From the NCBI RefSeq assembly GCF_014201415.1, contig NZ_JACHEH010000002.1, positions 248,001 to 312,000 of the forward strand: DNA of 64,000 nucleotides. The letters are read 5' to 3'. Below are positions 41,464 through 51,824 of this stretch, in pieces. The position numbers were made by a program, and so were the translations under genes. Position 1 is the first letter of the stretch; every line of letters starts with the position of its first letter. This DNA comes from Chelatococcus composti (lineage in GTDB: Bacteria; Pseudomonadota; Alphaproteobacteria; Rhizobiales; Beijerinckiaceae). The notes beneath the pieces are model-generated. The model made no database searches and was not told the origin of the DNA. It worked only from the letters and a program-made list of their open reading frames with translations.

Positions 41464-42410
41464 GTGTCGGCCTCGCCGAGCTTCAGCGCGCGCTGGTAGA
41501 CCTCGCGCCTGGGCAGGCCCGTGGCACCGGCAACGAGCGCCACCGCGTCCTTCAGCGAATGGCCGGCGAGTGCCTCCCTGAGCATCTTGTCGAGATCCGC
41601 CTCGCTGTGGCGCTCCGCAGCGACAGGCTGGCCGATGAGCACCACGATCTCGCCCTTGGGCGGCGGCTCGGCCCCGAACTCGGCCGCAAGCGCGGGGAGC
41701 GAGCCGCGCCGCACGGTCTCGTAGAGCTTGGTCAGTTCCCGCGCCACCGCCGCCGGCCGGTCCCCGAGCACGGCCGCCGCATCCGCCAGCATCTCGGCGA
41801 GACGGCGGGGTGATTCGAAGAACACGAGCGTGCCCGGAATGCCGCCGATCTCGGCGAGGCGCGCGCGCCGCGCGGCGCTCTTCGCCGGCAGGAAGCCCTC
41901 GAAGAAGAAGCGATCCGTCGGCAGGCCGGAGACGACGAGGGCCGTCAGCACGGCCGAGGGGCCAGGCACGGTGGTGACGGGGATGTTCTCCGCCAGCACG
42001 GCCTCGACGAGCTTGTAGCCGGGGTCAGAGACAAGCGGCGTGCCCGCGTCCGAGACGAGCGCCAGGGCCTCGCCGGCCTTGAGCCGGGCGAGGATGCGCG
42101 GGCGCATCTGCGCCGCGTTGTGTTCATGATAGGCGATGAGCGGCGTCGTGATGCCGTAGTGGGCGAGCAGGGTTTTCGTCACCCGCGTGTCCTCGGCGAG
42201 AATCGCGTCGGCCGCCGCCAGCGTGCCGAGCGCGCGGAAGGAGATGTCCTTCAGGTTGCCGATGGGCGTCGCGACGAGATGAAGCCCCGGCGCGAGCGGC
42301 TCCGCCTCGGCCGCGAGGCCGAAGGCCGTGAAGCGCGCGGCGGGCCGCTCGGCCGCCTCTGCCTGGTTGGCACCGTCCCGTCCCGCTCCGCTCCTGATTC
42401 TGCCCGTCAT
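41460..42410 (-). CDS. rsmI: 16S rRNA (cytidine-2'-O)-methyltransferase RsmI
   Basis: The 316-residue enzyme methylates C1402 of 16S rRNA. Family motifs are [18 protein letters not shown] near residue 45, [23 protein letters not shown] near 120 and the [12 protein letters not shown] segment. A poorly conserved 40-residue leader precedes the core. ATG 42410 has AGGGAC upstream; starts further up are possible but less likely. It is divergent from the lipoprotein gene. Confidence 0.95.
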   Translation of the reverse strand: MTGRIRSGAGRDGANQAEAAERPAARFTAFGLAAEAEPLAPGLHLVATPIGNLKDISFRALGTLAAADAILAEDTRVTKTLLAHYGITTPLIAYHEHNAAQMRPRILARLKAGEALALVSDAGTPLVSDPGYKLVEAVLAENIPVTTVPGPSAVLTALVVSGLPTDRFFFEGFLPAKSAARRARLAEIGGIPGTLVFFESPRRLAEMLADAAAVLGDRPAAVARELTKLYETVRRGSLPALAAEFGAEPPPKGEIVVLIGQPVAAERHSEADLDKMLREALAGHSLKDAVALVAGATGLPRREVYQRALKLGEADT

Positions 42411-42638
42411 GATGTCCCTGCCGCGGCGCTCCCTGCATTTCGTACAGCTGTGCACGACAATTTTGCCACGCGCCCTGCACCTTCCATAGCAGACGATGCC
42501 CCGCTCCGGGCAGGTCGGGCGTTCGGAGGCGGGAGCGAGCATTTACTTTTGGTTGCGATCCTGATGCGACTTTTGAACAATGCCGGCTCATCCGGCCCAC
42601 TGGCCGCTCACCAGCCGAGAGGTGCTCAGGAGTCTGCC

Positions 42639-43874
42639 GTGACGCGCTACCTTGCCCGCAACCCCGCTCGCCCCGACGCGGCGCCCTCGCTGTGGCGCCG
42701 CCTCAAGCAGGCCGCCCTCGTTCTCGCGACGGGCGTGCTCGTTGCCTCGTGCAGCGGCAGCCTATCGAACATGACGGGGGGCGAAGGCGTGGCGAGCGAG
42801 CCGGCGCCGAGCGTTCCGGGCACCACCATCGGCACCGGCAACGTCAAGGTGGCGCTCATCCTGCCGCTGTCGGCCGGCGGCCAGGCCGGCGCGGCGGCCG
42901 TCTCCCTGCGCAACGCCGCCGAGCTCGCCATGAGCGAGTTCAGCCAGCCGGACATCCAGCTTCTCGTAAAGGACGACCGCGGCACGCCCGAAGGAGCGCG
43001 CGCCGCCACGCAGGCGGCCATCTCCGAGGGGGCGGAGCTGATCCTCGGCCCGCTCTTTGCCGATGCCGTGCGCGCCGCCGGCCAGGTGGCCCGCGGCGCC
43101 GGCCGGCCGGTCATCGCCTTCTCCACCGATGCCGGCGTCGCCGCGCCGGGCGTCTATCTCCTGAGCTTCATGCCGGAATCGGAGGTGGAGCGCGTCGTCG
43201 CCTATGCCGCGCGCCAGGGGCTGCGGTCGTTCGCCGCGCTTATCCCCAATACGGCCTATGGCCGCGTTGCCCAGGCCGCCTTCCAGACGGCGGTCGCCCG
43301 CAACGGCGGGCGCATCGTCGCCATGGAGACCTATGACCGCGCCAGTGCCGCGGCCCAGGCGGCCAAGATCGCCGCCGTCGCGGGCGGCACCTCGCCACAG
43401 GTCAATGCCGTCTTCGTGCCGGACAGCGGTGATTCGCTCATCGCCGTCGCCCAGGCGCTGCACGGCGCCGGCGTCGATCCGCAGAAGGTGCGCATGCTCG
43501 GAACCGGTGTGTGGAACGAGGCGCGCATTTTCTCGCAGCCCGGCCTGCAAGGCGGGTGGTTCGCCGCCCCCGACGCGGCCGGCTTCAATGCCTTCGCGCA
43601 GCGCTACCGGGCCAAGTACGGCAGCGACCCGACGCGCATCGCCACGCTCGGCTACGATGCCGTCTCGCTTGCCGCGGCACTGGTGCGCACCCAGGGCGCG
43701 CAGCGCTTCAGCGAGCCGGTGCTGACCAATGCCTCGGGCTTCGCCGGGGCGGACGGCGTCTTCCGCTTCAACCCCAACGGCACCAACGAGCGCGGCCTCG
43801 CGGTGCTCGAAATCCGCAACGGGACGGCGGTTCCGGTCTCGCCGGCCCCCCGCCAGCTCGGCGCCGGCGGCTGA
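42639..43874 (+). CDS. penicillin-binding protein activator-like lipoprotein (LpoA-like)
   Basis: The 411-residue protein begins with a lipoprotein signal (hydrophobic core, lipobox LVASC near residue 37) and then a type I periplasmic-binding-protein fold: VKVALILPLSAGGQAG, LILGPLFADAVRAA and ALIPNTAYGR. In Alphaproteobacteria this family is annotated as penicillin-binding protein activator, by similarity to LpoA; amino-acid binding is the alternative. GTG 42639 is preferred because AGGAG lies seven bases upstream. It is convergent with hemW. Confidence 0.86.
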   Translation: MTRYLARNPARPDAAPSLWRRLKQAALVLATGVLVASCSGSLSNMTGGEGVASEPAPSVPGTTIGTGNVKVALILPLSAGGQAGAAAVSLRNAAELAMSEFSQPDIQLLVKDDRGTPEGARAATQAAISEGAELILGPLFADAVRAAGQVARGAGRPVIAFSTDAGVAAPGVYLLSFMPESEVERVVAYAARQGLRSFAALIPNTAYGRVAQAAFQTAVARNGGRIVAMETYDRASAAAQAAKIAAVAGGTSPQVNAVFVPDSGDSLIAVAQALHGAGVDPQKVRMLGTGVWNEARIFSQPGLQGGWFAAPDAAGFNAFAQRYRAKYGSDPTRIATLGYDAVSLAAALVRTQGAQRFSEPVLTNASGFAGADGVFRFNPNGTNERGLAVLEIRNGTAVPVSPAPRQLGAGG

Positions 43875-43877
43875 TCC

Positions 43878-45074
43878 TCAGGAGGAGAGGTCGGCCACCA
43901 GCGCGTCGAGGACGGGGAAGCCCGCCTCCGTGGCGCGCAGCCGGCCCGCCGCATCACGCGCGAGGAGCCCTTCGGCAATGAGGGCGTCGACCCGGCCGGC
44001 ATCGAGCGGGCGTCCGGCGAGCGCTGCAAAGCGCCCGGGATCGATGCCCTCGACGAGGCGCAGTCCCATCAGCAGGAATTCGTCCCCCTGCGCTTCCGGC
44101 GAGAGGATCTCGCTGCTCTCGATGCCGTGGCCGTCGCGCTCCACCGCCGACAGCCAGTCCTCCGGCCCGCGGACGGTCACTGTGGCGAGGCGCCCGCCGG
44201 CCGTAACCAGGCGGCCATGCGCCCCCGGCCCGATGCCGGCGTATTCGCCGTAGCGCCAGTAGAGCAGGTTGTGCCGGCACTCCGCGCCCGGGCGGGCGTG
44301 GTTGGAGATCTCGTAACCCGGCAGGCCATGCCGCGCGCAGACTTCCTGCGTCACGTCATAGAGCGCGCGCCCTGTCTCGCTGTCCGGCACGCTCAGCTTG
44401 CCGGCGGCCACCAGCCGCTCGAACCACGTGCCCGGCTCGATGGTGAGCTGGTAGAGCGACAGGTGTTCGACGGCATGGCCGATGGCCTCCTTGAGCTCCG
44501 CCGCCCAGGCGGCGGGCGTCTGATGAGGGCGCGCGTAGATCAGATCGAAGGAATAGCGCTCGAACGTGTCGGCGGCGATACGCACTGCAGCCAGCGCCTC
44601 CGCGGCCGTGTGCATGCGCCCGAGGCGGCGCAGGTCCGCATCGTTGAGCGCCTGCACGCCGAGGGACACCCGGTTGACACCGGCCGCGCGATAGCCCCGG
44701 AAGCGCTCCGCCTCGACGCTGGTGGGGTTGGCCTCCAGCGAGATCTCGGCGTCCGGTGCGATGGACCAGTGCCTCGCCACTGCATCGAGAATGGCCCCGA
44801 CGGTTGCCGGCCGCATCAGCGAGGGCGTGCCACCACCAAAGAAAATGCTCGTCACCTCGCGTGGGCCGGTGAGCGCGGCGTTGTGGGCGATCTCGCGCGC
44901 GAAGGCGGCGACGAAGCGCTCCTCGTCCACCCGCGTGTGCCGCACGTGGCTGTTGAAGTCGCAGTAGGGACACTTCGAGGCGCAGAACGGCCAGTGCAGG
45001 TAGACACCGAAGCCGGCGTCGGCAGTGGGATGTATCAAGGCTCGTCCTGCAGTTTCCGACAAGGCTTCAGTCAC
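43878..45074 (-). CDS. hemW: radical SAM heme chaperone HemW
   Basis: The 398-residue protein has the radical SAM motif CASKCPYCDF near residue 31, FGGGTPS near residue 78 and the HemW-specific CRHNLLYW near 270. The residue after the third Cys pair is Phe, whereas HemN has a fourth Cys, so it is HemW and not coproporphyrinogen dehydrogenase. It transfers heme to respiratory proteins. The start is GTG 45074, 38 bases after rdgB, in the conserved order rph-rdgB-hemW. Confidence 0.94.
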   Translation of the reverse strand: MTEALSETAGRALIHPTADAGFGVYLHWPFCASKCPYCDFNSHVRHTRVDEERFVAAFAREIAHNAALTGPREVTSIFFGGGTPSLMRPATVGAILDAVARHWSIAPDAEISLEANPTSVEAERFRGYRAAGVNRVSLGVQALNDADLRRLGRMHTAAEALAAVRIAADTFERYSFDLIYARPHQTPAAWAAELKEAIGHAVEHLSLYQLTIEPGTWFERLVAAGKLSVPDSETGRALYDVTQEVCARHGLPGYEISNHARPGAECRHNLLYWRYGEYAGIGPGAHGRLVTAGGRLATVTVRGPEDWLSAVERDGHGIESSEILSPEAQGDEFLLMGLRLVEGIDPGRFAALAGRPLDAGRVDALIAEGLLARDAAGRLRATEAGFPVLDALVADLSS

Positions 45075-45112
45075 GGGACAAGGTGGCCATCGGCAGCCCC
45101 TTCCCCGCCCGG

Positions 45113-45757
45113 CTATCGGGCCGCTGTGTCCTTTCGAAGGCAGGCGGCGGCAAGTTTCGAGAAGGCGCGGGCGCGGTGCGAAAGGCCTTCGCCCTGGCCC
45201 CAGCCGTGCTTCTCGTCGCCCGTCATCTCGCCGAAAGTTCGCGCGTGCCCGTCGGGCTGGAACATCGGGTCGTAGCCGAAGCCCCTGTCACCGCGCGGCG
45301 GCCACACAAGGGTGCCGAAGACACGGCCCTCGAACAGCTCCTCGTGCCCATCCGGCCAGGCGACAACGAGGGCAGAGACGAAATGCGCCCGCCGCGCCTC
45401 GGCCTCCGTCGCCCCGCGCCGGGCGAGCTCCTCCTCCACCCGCCGCATGGCATGGGCGAAGTCCTTGCCCGGCCCGGCCCAGCGGGCGGAGAAGATGCCC
45501 GGCGCCCCGTCGAGCGCGACGACGCACAGGCCCGAATCGTCGGCGAGTGCCGGCAGGCCGGCCGCCTTCGCCGCCGCATGGGCCTTGAGCGCCGCATTCT
45601 CGGCAAAGGTCATGCCGGTCTCGTCCGGCTCAGGCAGGCCGAGGTCGCCCGCCGAGACCGCCTCGACGCCGTAGGGCGCGAGCAGCTCCTGCATCTCACG
45701 GAGCTTGCCCCGGTTGTGCGTGGCGATGACGATCTTGCCCTCGAGCCTGCGCGCCAT
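45113..45757 (-). CDS. rdgB: dITP/XTP pyrophosphatase (RdgB/HAM1)
   Basis: The 214-residue house-cleaning enzyme removes inosine and xanthosine triphosphates from the nucleotide pool. [11 protein letters not shown] near residue 11, [16 protein letters not shown] near 72 and GFGYDPMF near 158 are the family motifs. ATG 45757 has GGGAG seven bases upstream. A GTG at 45775, overlapping the rph stop, would add six residues. Confidence 0.95.
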   Translation of the reverse strand: MARRLEGKIVIATHNRGKLREMQELLAPYGVEAVSAGDLGLPEPDETGMTFAENAALKAHAAAKAAGLPALADDSGLCVVALDGAPGIFSARWAGPGKDFAHAMRRVEEELARRGATEAEARRAHFVSALVVAWPDGHEELFEGRVFGTLVWPPRGDRGFGYDPMFQPDGHARTFGEMTGDEKHGWGQGEGLSHRARAFSKLAAACLRKDTAAR

Positions 45758-45771
45758 GGGACCGCTCCCGC

Positions 45772-46485
45772 TCACATCACGGCCATTTTCTGCAGGTCGA
45801 CGAGCTTGGCCGCGCCCACGCGCGCCAGCTCGAGGAGGGCCATCAGCTCCTCCACCGTGAAGGGCTTGCCCTCGGCCGTGCCCTGCACCTCGACAAGGCC
45901 ACCCGAGCCCGTGATGACGAAGTTGGCGTCGGTCTCCGCCACCGAATCCTCGGCATAGTCGAGGTCGAGCACAGGCGTTCCTTCATGGATGCCGCAGGAG
46001 ACGGCCGCCACGTGGTCCTTCAGGGCCTCGCCCTGCAGCATGGAGCGCGCCTTCATCCAGGCGATGCAGTCGTGCAGGGCCACCCAGGCACCCGTGATCG
46101 CCGCGGTGCGCGTGCCGCCGTCGGCCTGCAACACATCGCAATCGATGACGATCTGCCGTTCGCCGAGCGCGTTGAGGTCGACGACGGCGCGCAGGGAGCG
46201 GCCGATGAGCCGCTGGATCTCCTGTGTGCGGCCGGAGGGGCGGCCCGCCGTCACCTCGCGCCGCGTGCGCTCCATCGTCGCGCGCGGCAGCATCGAATAT
46301 TCGGCCGTCACCCAGCCGCGGCCCGTGCCGCGCAGCCACGGCGGCCCCCGCTCCTCGAGGGAGGCGGTGCACAGCACGTGGGTATCGCCGAACTTCACGA
46401 GACAGGAGCCCTCGGCATAGCGCGCCACCGCCCGCTCCAGGGAAACCTTGCGCATTTCGTCCGGCGCACGCCTGGATGGCCTCAT
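45772..46485 (-). CDS. rph: ribonuclease PH
   Basis: The 237-residue phosphorolytic exonuclease trims tRNA 3' ends. [17 protein letters not shown] is the usual start, with [16 protein letters not shown] near residue 60, [10 protein letters not shown] near 95 and [13 protein letters not shown] near 115. GGAGGAGA lies before ATG 46485. The divergent partner is normally hrcA in Rhizobiales; here it is a GYD-domain gene. Confidence 0.96.
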   Translation of the reverse strand: MRPSRRAPDEMRKVSLERAVARYAEGSCLVKFGDTHVLCTASLEERGPPWLRGTGRGWVTAEYSMLPRATMERTRREVTAGRPSGRTQEIQRLIGRSLRAVVDLNALGERQIVIDCDVLQADGGTRTAAITGAWVALHDCIAWMKARSMLQGEALKDHVAAVSCGIHEGTPVLDLDYAEDSVAETDANFVITGSGGLVEVQGTAEGKPFTVEELMALLELARVGAAKLVDLQKMAVM

Positions 46486-46770
46486 CGCTTCTCTCCTCCG
46501 GCACTCGGCCGCTCGACTATGGGTCGGCATGCTTCTAAGCGGCTTTGGCGGGCGTGGGAACAGGCTTTCGCGCTGCGGGGGCGCCGGCGCCACCCGCCCG
46601 TGACTTCTGCCTTCCGCTGCAATGCCTTGCCGGACCCTGAGGCGCGGTCCACACTCAAGGGCTCCACCCCGCGTCCCGCGCCCCTTCAGCGGCGCTTGGC
46701 GGGGCATGATCCGGCACGGGGCGGTTCCGGAACGAGCGCCGCGGCGGCCGAAGCCGCCGGGAGGAGCGCC

Positions 46771-47064
46771 ATGACGACCTACATCCTGCTCGCCAACTGG
46801 ACGGATCAGGGCATCCGCAACATCGGGGAATCGCCGGCCCGGCTCGACGCGGCCAAGAAGGCGCTCGCCGACATGTCCGGCGCCCTGCGCGCCTTTTACC
46901 TGTGCATGGGCGATTGCGACATGGTGCTCATCATCGAGGCGCCAGACGACGCGGTGGCGGCGCGCTTCACGCTGCAGCTGGGCCGGCTCGGCAACGTCCG
47001 CACCCGCACACTGAAGGCCTTCCCCGAGGCAGCCTATCGCGAGATCATCGCCTCGCTCGCCTGA
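46771..47064 (+). CDS. GYD domain protein
   Basis: The 97-residue protein begins [17 protein letters not shown] and has [18 protein letters not shown] near residue 45, the GYD signature in modified form (GDCD). The function is unknown; the fold is ferredoxin-like. GGGAGGAG lies upstream. It may form a unit with the isomerase-like gene 53 bases downstream. Confidence 0.87.
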   Translation: MTTYILLANWTDQGIRNIGESPARLDAAKKALADMSGALRAFYLCMGDCDMVLIIEAPDDAVAARFTLQLGRLGNVRTRTLKAFPEAAYREIIASLA

Positions 47065-47117
47065 GAGGCGGCACGCGCCCCGCCTGCGGGCGGGGTCACG
47101 CCCCGGAGGGAGGACGC

Positions 47118-47789
47118 ATGCGCCGATCGGACATCAACGCCTTGCTGCGCGAAGCCGCGGCTTTTTTCGCAGCCCATCAGTTTGCCCTGCCGCCGTGGGC
47201 CGCCTGGTCCCCGGAGGAGTGGGCTGCACATCCAGCCGTCGCACGCTACTGCGCCGCGCGGCAGATGGGTTGGGACGTCACCGATTTCGGCTCCGGCGAC
47301 TTCCCGCGGCGCGGGCTCGTCCTCTTCTGCCTGCGCAACGGGATCGCCGGCGTGCCGGGCGAGGCGCCCTATGCCGAAAAACTGATGATGGTGCGCGAGG
47401 GACAGGAGACGCCCTGGCACTGGCACAGGGTGAAGATGGAGGACATCATCGTGCGCGGCGGGGGCAGCCTCGCCGTCGAGGTCTTTTCCCGCACCGCAGA
47501 CGGCAGGCGCGGCGAGGGGCCGGTCATCGTCCACTGCGACGGCATGGCCCGCGAGGTGGCCCCGGGCGAGCCGATCCTGCTCGCACCGGGCCAGAGCATC
47601 ACCATCCCGCGCGGACTCGCGCACCGCTTCTACGGCGCGCCGAGCACCGGCACGGTGCTCGTCGGCGAGGTCTCGCAGGTCAACGACGACCACGCCGACA
47701 ATGTGTTTCTGGAAGAGTTGCCACGCTTCGCCGCCATTGAGGAGGACGAGCCCCCACTCCACCCGCTGTGGAACGAGGTCGCGGCCTGA
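47118..47789 (+). CDS. D-lyxose/D-mannose isomerase-like cupin
   Basis: The 223-residue protein matches D-lyxose isomerases of the cupin type. Metal-binding residues are in [10 protein letters not shown] near residue 100 and LAHRFYG near 167, and the [12 protein letters not shown] strand precedes them. Family members interconvert D-lyxose and D-xylulose or D-mannose and D-fructose. No sugar transporter or kinase is nearby, so the physiological substrate is open. A strong GGAGGGAGG site lies upstream. Confidence 0.83.
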   Translation: MRRSDINALLREAAAFFAAHQFALPPWAAWSPEEWAAHPAVARYCAARQMGWDVTDFGSGDFPRRGLVLFCLRNGIAGVPGEAPYAEKLMMVREGQETPWHWHRVKMEDIIVRGGGSLAVEVFSRTADGRRGEGPVIVHCDGMAREVAPGEPILLAPGQSITIPRGLAHRFYGAPSTGTVLVGEVSQVNDDHADNVFLEELPRFAAIEEDEPPLHPLWNEVAA

Positions 47790-48539
47790 TCAGCGCCCGC
47801 CCGTCACGCGCACGAAGGCCCCCGTGATGTAGGAGGCCGCGTCGGACAGCAGGAAGAGAATGGTGCGCGCCACCTCCTCGGCTGTCCCGGTGCGGCCCAT
47901 GGGGATGAGCGGCGTCAACCGTGCCAGCCTCTCGGGCGCGTGGGAGCTTCTGGCGTGGATGTCGGTCTCGATGAGACCGGGCTGCACGGCATTGACGCGG
48001 ATGTTCTCGCCGGCGAGCTCCTTCGACAGGCCGATGGTGAGCGCATCGATGGCGCCCTTGGACGCCGCGTACCAGACATATTCGCCTGGCCCGCCGAGCT
48101 GCGAGGCGGCCGAGGAAATGTTGACGATCGCCCCACCGTGGCCCCCGTGCTTCGGCGACAGGCGGCGGATTGCCTCCTGCGCTGCCAGGATGGCGCCGGT
48201 CACGTTGACGTCGATGCAGGCGCGGATCGTGGCGCTGGAGGCGGCATCGAGCCGGCTGACGGGACCCGTGATGCCGGCGTTGTTGACGAAATGGGTGAGC
48301 CGCCCGAGCCTCTCGTCGACCTCGGCGAAGAGACGGCGGATCTCTTCCTCCTTGCCCATATCGGCCTTGAAGGCCTCGGCCCGCACGCCTCTGGCACGGC
48401 AGTCAGCGACGATCGCCTCGGCGGCGGCGGCATCACTGACGTAGTTGACGGCGACGTGATAGCCCTCGGCGGCGGCGAGGCGGCAGGTCGCCGCGCCGAT
48501 GCCGCGGCTGCCGCCGGTGACGAGAAGAATCCGCTCCAT
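47790..48539 (-). CDS. SDR family oxidoreductase
   Basis: The 249-residue protein is a classical short-chain dehydrogenase with [17 protein letters not shown] near residue 87, catalytic Ser in NISSAAS near 145 and YAASK near 160. The substrate cannot be inferred; Glu or Ser at the position after the second strand (NYVSD) hints at NADP. It is convergent with the isomerase gene, whose stop abuts its own, and divergent from mutM. GGAGGGAAG precedes ATG 48539. Confidence 0.9.
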   Translation of the reverse strand: MERILLVTGGSRGIGAATCRLAAAEGYHVAVNYVSDAAAAEAIVADCRARGVRAEAFKADMGKEEEIRRLFAEVDERLGRLTHFVNNAGITGPVSRLDAASSATIRACIDVNVTGAILAAQEAIRRLSPKHGGHGGAIVNISSAASQLGGPGEYVWYAASKGAIDALTIGLSKELAGENIRVNAVQPGLIETDIHARSSHAPERLARLTPLIPMGRTGTAEEVARTILFLLSDAASYITGAFVRVTGGR

Positions 48540-48689
48540 GGCTTCCCTCCGGATGGTGTGTGTCGGCCCCTGCCGGCCATGGGAGCGCGGCCCAGCCGCG
48601 CCCGTCAATGGCCGCGGCCCATGGACAGGAACGGGCGGACGCGGCACAACGGCCCGCCGTGGGAAGCCCGCCCGGAGGAGCACGACACG

Positions 48690-49574
48690 ATGCCCGAACT
48701 GCCCGAGGTCGAGACGGTGAGGCGGGGCCTCGAGCCCGCCATGGTCGGCGCCGGCATCGCGGCCGTCGACCAGCGCCGGCCGGACCTGCGCTTCCCCTTT
48801 CCGGAACGCTTCGCCGAGCGGCTCCGGGGCCGGACCGTCATCTCACTCGGGCGGCGCGCCAAGTACCTGATGGCGGACCTGTCGGGCGGCGACATCCTCG
48901 TCATGCATCTCGGCATGACGGGCCGCTTCATCGTGGAGGAGCCGGGCGGGGCGCTGCGCGAGCCCGGCGACTTCTACCAGGAAGCCGGCCGCAACGCCGC
49001 CCACGACCATGTCGTGTTCCTGCTCTCCAACGGCGTCCGCATCACCTACAACGACGCCCGCCGCTTCGGCTTCATGACACTCGTGGCCCGCGACGAGCTC
49101 GACCGGCACCCGCTCTTCCGCCACCTCGGCGTCGAGCCGCTGGGCAACGCACTCGACGGCGCGCTCATCGCCCGCCTGTTCGCCGGCCGCAAGGCGCCGC
49201 TCAAGGCCGCGCTGATGGACCAGCGCCTCATTGCGGGACTCGGCAACATCTATGTGTGTGAGGCGCTGCACCGGGCCGGCCTGTCGCCCCTGCGCCCCGC
49301 CGGCACGCTGGCGACGAAGACGGGGCGGGCGACCGCGGCCGCCGAGCGGCTGGCGACGGCGATCCGCGACGTGCTGAACGAGGCCGTCGCCGCCGGCGGC
49401 TCCACCCTGCGCGACTACGTGAAGACGGACGGCTCACTCGGCTATTTCCAGCATGCCTTCCGCGTCTACGACCGCGAGCATGCGCCCTGCCCGACGCCGG
49501 GCTGCCGCGGCACTGTGGCGCGGCTCGTCCAGTCCGGCCGCTCCACCTTCTGGTGCAGCCAGTGCCAGCGCTGA
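48690..49574 (+). CDS. mutM: formamidopyrimidine-DNA glycosylase
   Basis: The 294-residue enzyme removes 8-oxoguanine. It starts with the catalytic [13 protein letters not shown], has LGRRAKYLM near residue 53 with the essential Lys, and a C-terminal zinc finger (CPTPGC and CSQC) near residues 264-292. It is slightly longer than E. coli MutM. GGAGGAG lies 10 bases before ATG 48690. Confidence 0.96.
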   Translation: MPELPEVETVRRGLEPAMVGAGIAAVDQRRPDLRFPFPERFAERLRGRTVISLGRRAKYLMADLSGGDILVMHLGMTGRFIVEEPGGALREPGDFYQEAGRNAAHDHVVFLLSNGVRITYNDARRFGFMTLVARDELDRHPLFRHLGVEPLGNALDGALIARLFAGRKAPLKAALMDQRLIAGLGNIYVCEALHRAGLSPLRPAGTLATKTGRATAAAERLATAIRDVLNEAVAAGGSTLRDYVKTDGSLGYFQHAFRVYDREHAPCPTPGCRGTVARLVQSGRSTFWCSQCQR

Positions 49575-49671
49575 GGCATCGGAAAGCCGTGGCAGCTTTG
49601 CGCGAATGCGTATGGACGCGGCCGTCCACCTTCGGGTAGCCCTTCCGCCAGCACATCGCAGGAGTTCTCCC

Positions 49672-50445
49672 ATGGCCTATGAAACCATCCTCGTGGAGAC
49701 GCGCGGCAAGGTCGGCCTCGTCACGCTCAATCGCCCGCAGGCCCTTAACGCCCTCAACTCGCAGCTCATCGGCGAGCTCAACCAGGCGCTCGACGCCTTC
49801 GAGAAGGATCCGGGCATTGGCGCCATCGTCATCACCGGGTCGGAGAAGGCCTTCGCGGCCGGCGCCGACATCAAGGAGATGCAAAGCCTCACCTATCCCG
49901 AGACCTATCTCGAGGACTTCATCACGAGCTGGGACCGCGTGGCGAGCCGCCGCAAGCCGCTCATCGCCGCGGTCGCCGGCTTTGCACTCGGCGGCGGCTG
50001 CGAACTGGCCATGATGTGTGACATCATCATCGCCGCCGACACGGCGAAGTTCGGCCAGCCGGAGATCAAGCTGGGCGTCATGCCCGGCGCCGGGGGCACC
50101 CAGCGCCTGACGCGCATCATCGGCAAGGCGAAGGCCATGGAACTCTGCCTCACCGGCCGCCTGATGGGTGCCGAGGAGGCGGAGCGCGCCGGCCTCGTGG
50201 CCCGCGTCGTGCCGGCGGCCGAGCTGCTCGAAGATGCGCTGAAGACGGCGGCGACCATCGCCGACATGTCGCTGCCCATCGTCATGATGGCCAAGGAGAG
50301 CATCAACCGCGCCTACGAGACGACACTGGCCGAGGGTATCCGCTTCGAGCGCCGCCTGTTCCACGCCATGTTCGCCACCGCCGACCAGAAGGAGGGCATG
50401 GCGGCCTTCGTGGACAAGCGCAAGGCGGACTTCAAGAACCGCTGA
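49672..50445 (+). CDS. enoyl-CoA hydratase
   Basis: The 257-residue crotonase-type enzyme keeps both catalytic Glu positions: [14 protein letters not shown] near residue 110 and [19 protein letters not shown] near 130. The oxyanion-hole segment [10 protein letters not shown] lies near residue 63. It hydrates trans-2-enoyl-CoA in beta-oxidation. Rhizobial genomes commonly carry this gene beside mutM and rpsT-dnaA. CAGGAG lies upstream. Confidence 0.93.
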   Translation: MAYETILVETRGKVGLVTLNRPQALNALNSQLIGELNQALDAFEKDPGIGAIVITGSEKAFAAGADIKEMQSLTYPETYLEDFITSWDRVASRRKPLIAAVAGFALGGGCELAMMCDIIIAADTAKFGQPEIKLGVMPGAGGTQRLTRIIGKAKAMELCLTGRLMGAEEAERAGLVARVVPAAELLEDALKTAATIADMSLPIVMMAKESINRAYETTLAEGIRFERRLFHAMFATADQKEGMAAFVDKRKADFKNR

Positions 50446-50499
50446 CCGGCGTCTATAGAGGGAGCGCATGCCCGATCCGGCGGGGGAGGCCGGTCACCC

Positions 50500-51294
50500 A
50501 TGGCCGGTCTCGAACTCGACATCGTCGCCCTGCTTGCGCTCGTGGCGGTGGGAGCCGGATTCGTCGATGCCATCGCCGGCGGCGGCGGCATGATCACGGT
50601 GCCGGCGCTGATGCTGGCCGGTCTCGACCCCGTCTCCGCCGTCGCCACCAACAAGCTGCAGGGCACCTTCGGCGTCGCCGTTGCCACCCACCGCTTCGCC
50701 CGCGCCGGCATGATCGACTGGCGCGACGCAGCGCCGCTGGCATGCGTGGCCAGCGTCGCCGCCATCGCCGGGGCGCTCGCCGTCAGGGTGCTGCCGGTGA
50801 CGCTGGTCGCGGCCGCGATGCCTGTTCTCCTCATCGCCGTCGCCGTCTATTTCGCGCTCTCGCGCAAGGTGCGCGACGAAGACGCGCGAGCCCGCATCAG
50901 CCGCCTAGCCTTCATCCTCGCCGTCGTGGTGCCCGTCGGCTTCTACGACGGGCTGCTCGGGCCGGGCGCCGGCTCCTTCTACATGCTCGGGTTCGTCACG
51001 CTCCTCGGCTTCGGCGTGGTCCGCGCGACGGCCCACACCAAACTGCTCAACTTCGCGAGCAATCTCGGCGGCCTCGCCCTCTTCGCGGCGACAGGGGCCG
51101 TGCTGTGGCCGCTCGGCCTCGCCATGGCGGCCGGCCAGCTCGTCGGCGCCCGCCTCGGCGCCTCCCTCGCCCTGCGCCACGGCGCCCGGCTCATCCGCCC
51201 GCTCATCGTCGTCGTCTGCTGCCTGATGGCGCTGCGCCTCCTGCTCGACAGCGCCAACCCGCTCGGGCAATGGCTGCTGAGCCTCCTGCCCTGA
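50500..51294 (+). CDS. TauE/SafE family permease
   Basis: The 264-residue membrane protein has about eight helices and the family motif GFVDAIAGGGGMITVPAL near residue 20, repeated as GFYDGLLGPGAGSFYMLGFV near 148. It probably exports small organic sulfonates or related anions; substrate unknown. GGGGGAGG precedes the ATG. Confidence 0.9.
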   Translation: MAGLELDIVALLALVAVGAGFVDAIAGGGGMITVPALMLAGLDPVSAVATNKLQGTFGVAVATHRFARAGMIDWRDAAPLACVASVAAIAGALAVRVLPVTLVAAAMPVLLIAVAVYFALSRKVRDEDARARISRLAFILAVVVPVGFYDGLLGPGAGSFYMLGFVTLLGFGVVRATAHTKLLNFASNLGGLALFAATGAVLWPLGLAMAAGQLVGARLGASLALRHGARLIRPLIVVVCCLMALRLLLDSANPLGQWLLSLLP

Positions 51295-51334
51295 CCTCCG
51301 CCGCCGATTCCCGTCGCGCCGATGCGACAGGCCG

Positions 51335-51363
51335 TTGACGCTCGGGCAACGAGCGACTATAAG
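51335..51363 (+). promoter_or_regulatory. sigma-70 promoter of rpsT
   Basis: TTGACG (51335-51340), 17 bases, TATAAG (51358-51363), about 113 bases before the rpsT start. This is one of the best sigma-70 matches in the window. Confidence 0.7.
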
Positions 51364-51476
51364 CCCGCGCTCATGGACGGCGGCTTGACCGCTGTCATTT
51401 TGTTCAACCGCCACCACCGATCCCGATCGCCCGGCCCTTCGCCGCGCGGCCAGATCGGGACGATACGAGGATCACC

Positions 51477-51743
51477 ATGGCGAACACCCCGTCGGCCAAG
51501 AAGGCGACGCGCAAGATCGCCCGCCGCACCGCCGTGAACAAGGCGCGCCGCAGCCGCGTGCGCACTTTCATCCGCAAGGTCGAGGAAGCCATCGCGACGG
51601 GCGACCAGCAGGCTGCGCTTGAGGCCCTGCGGAATGCCCAGCCCGAGCTGATGCGTGCAGCCCAGAAGGGCGTGCTGCACAAGAACACCGCCTCGCGCAA
51701 GGTGTCGCGCCTCGCGCACCGCATCAAGGCGCTGCAGGCCTGA
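51477..51743 (+). CDS. rpsT: 30S ribosomal protein S20
   Basis: The 88-residue basic protein begins [38 protein letters not shown] and ends with [19 protein letters not shown], the full S20 sequence. It stands between its own promoter and an intrinsic terminator, and lies upstream of dnaA as in most Alphaproteobacteria. Confidence 0.97.
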   Translation: MANTPSAKKATRKIARRTAVNKARRSRVRTFIRKVEEAIATGDQQAALEALRNAQPELMRAAQKGVLHKNTASRKVSRLAHRIKALQA

Positions 51744-51793
51744 GGCCGCGCTGACGGCGCGTGCGCCGCCGCTTTGCGCGCACGGATCCGAAG

Positions 51794-51824
51794 GAGCCTG
51801 GCCTTCGCCGGGCTCTTTCCTTTT
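51794..51824 (+). terminator. intrinsic terminator after rpsT
   Basis: GAGCCTGGC (51794-51802), loop CTTC, GCCGGGCTC (51807-51815), then TTTCCTTTT. A 9-bp stem with one G-T pair and a T-rich tail is a convincing rho-independent terminator, 50 bases after the rpsT stop. Confidence 0.75.

Noticed and set aside
43878-45074. Coproporphyrinogen III dehydrogenase (HemN)
   Set aside because: The fourth Cys of the HemN motif is Phe and the HNxxYW motif is present, so HemW fits better.
46486-46770. CIRCE or hrcA remnant upstream of rph
   Set aside because: No TTAGCACTC/GAGTGCTAA motif and no readable hrcA fragment in these 285 bases.
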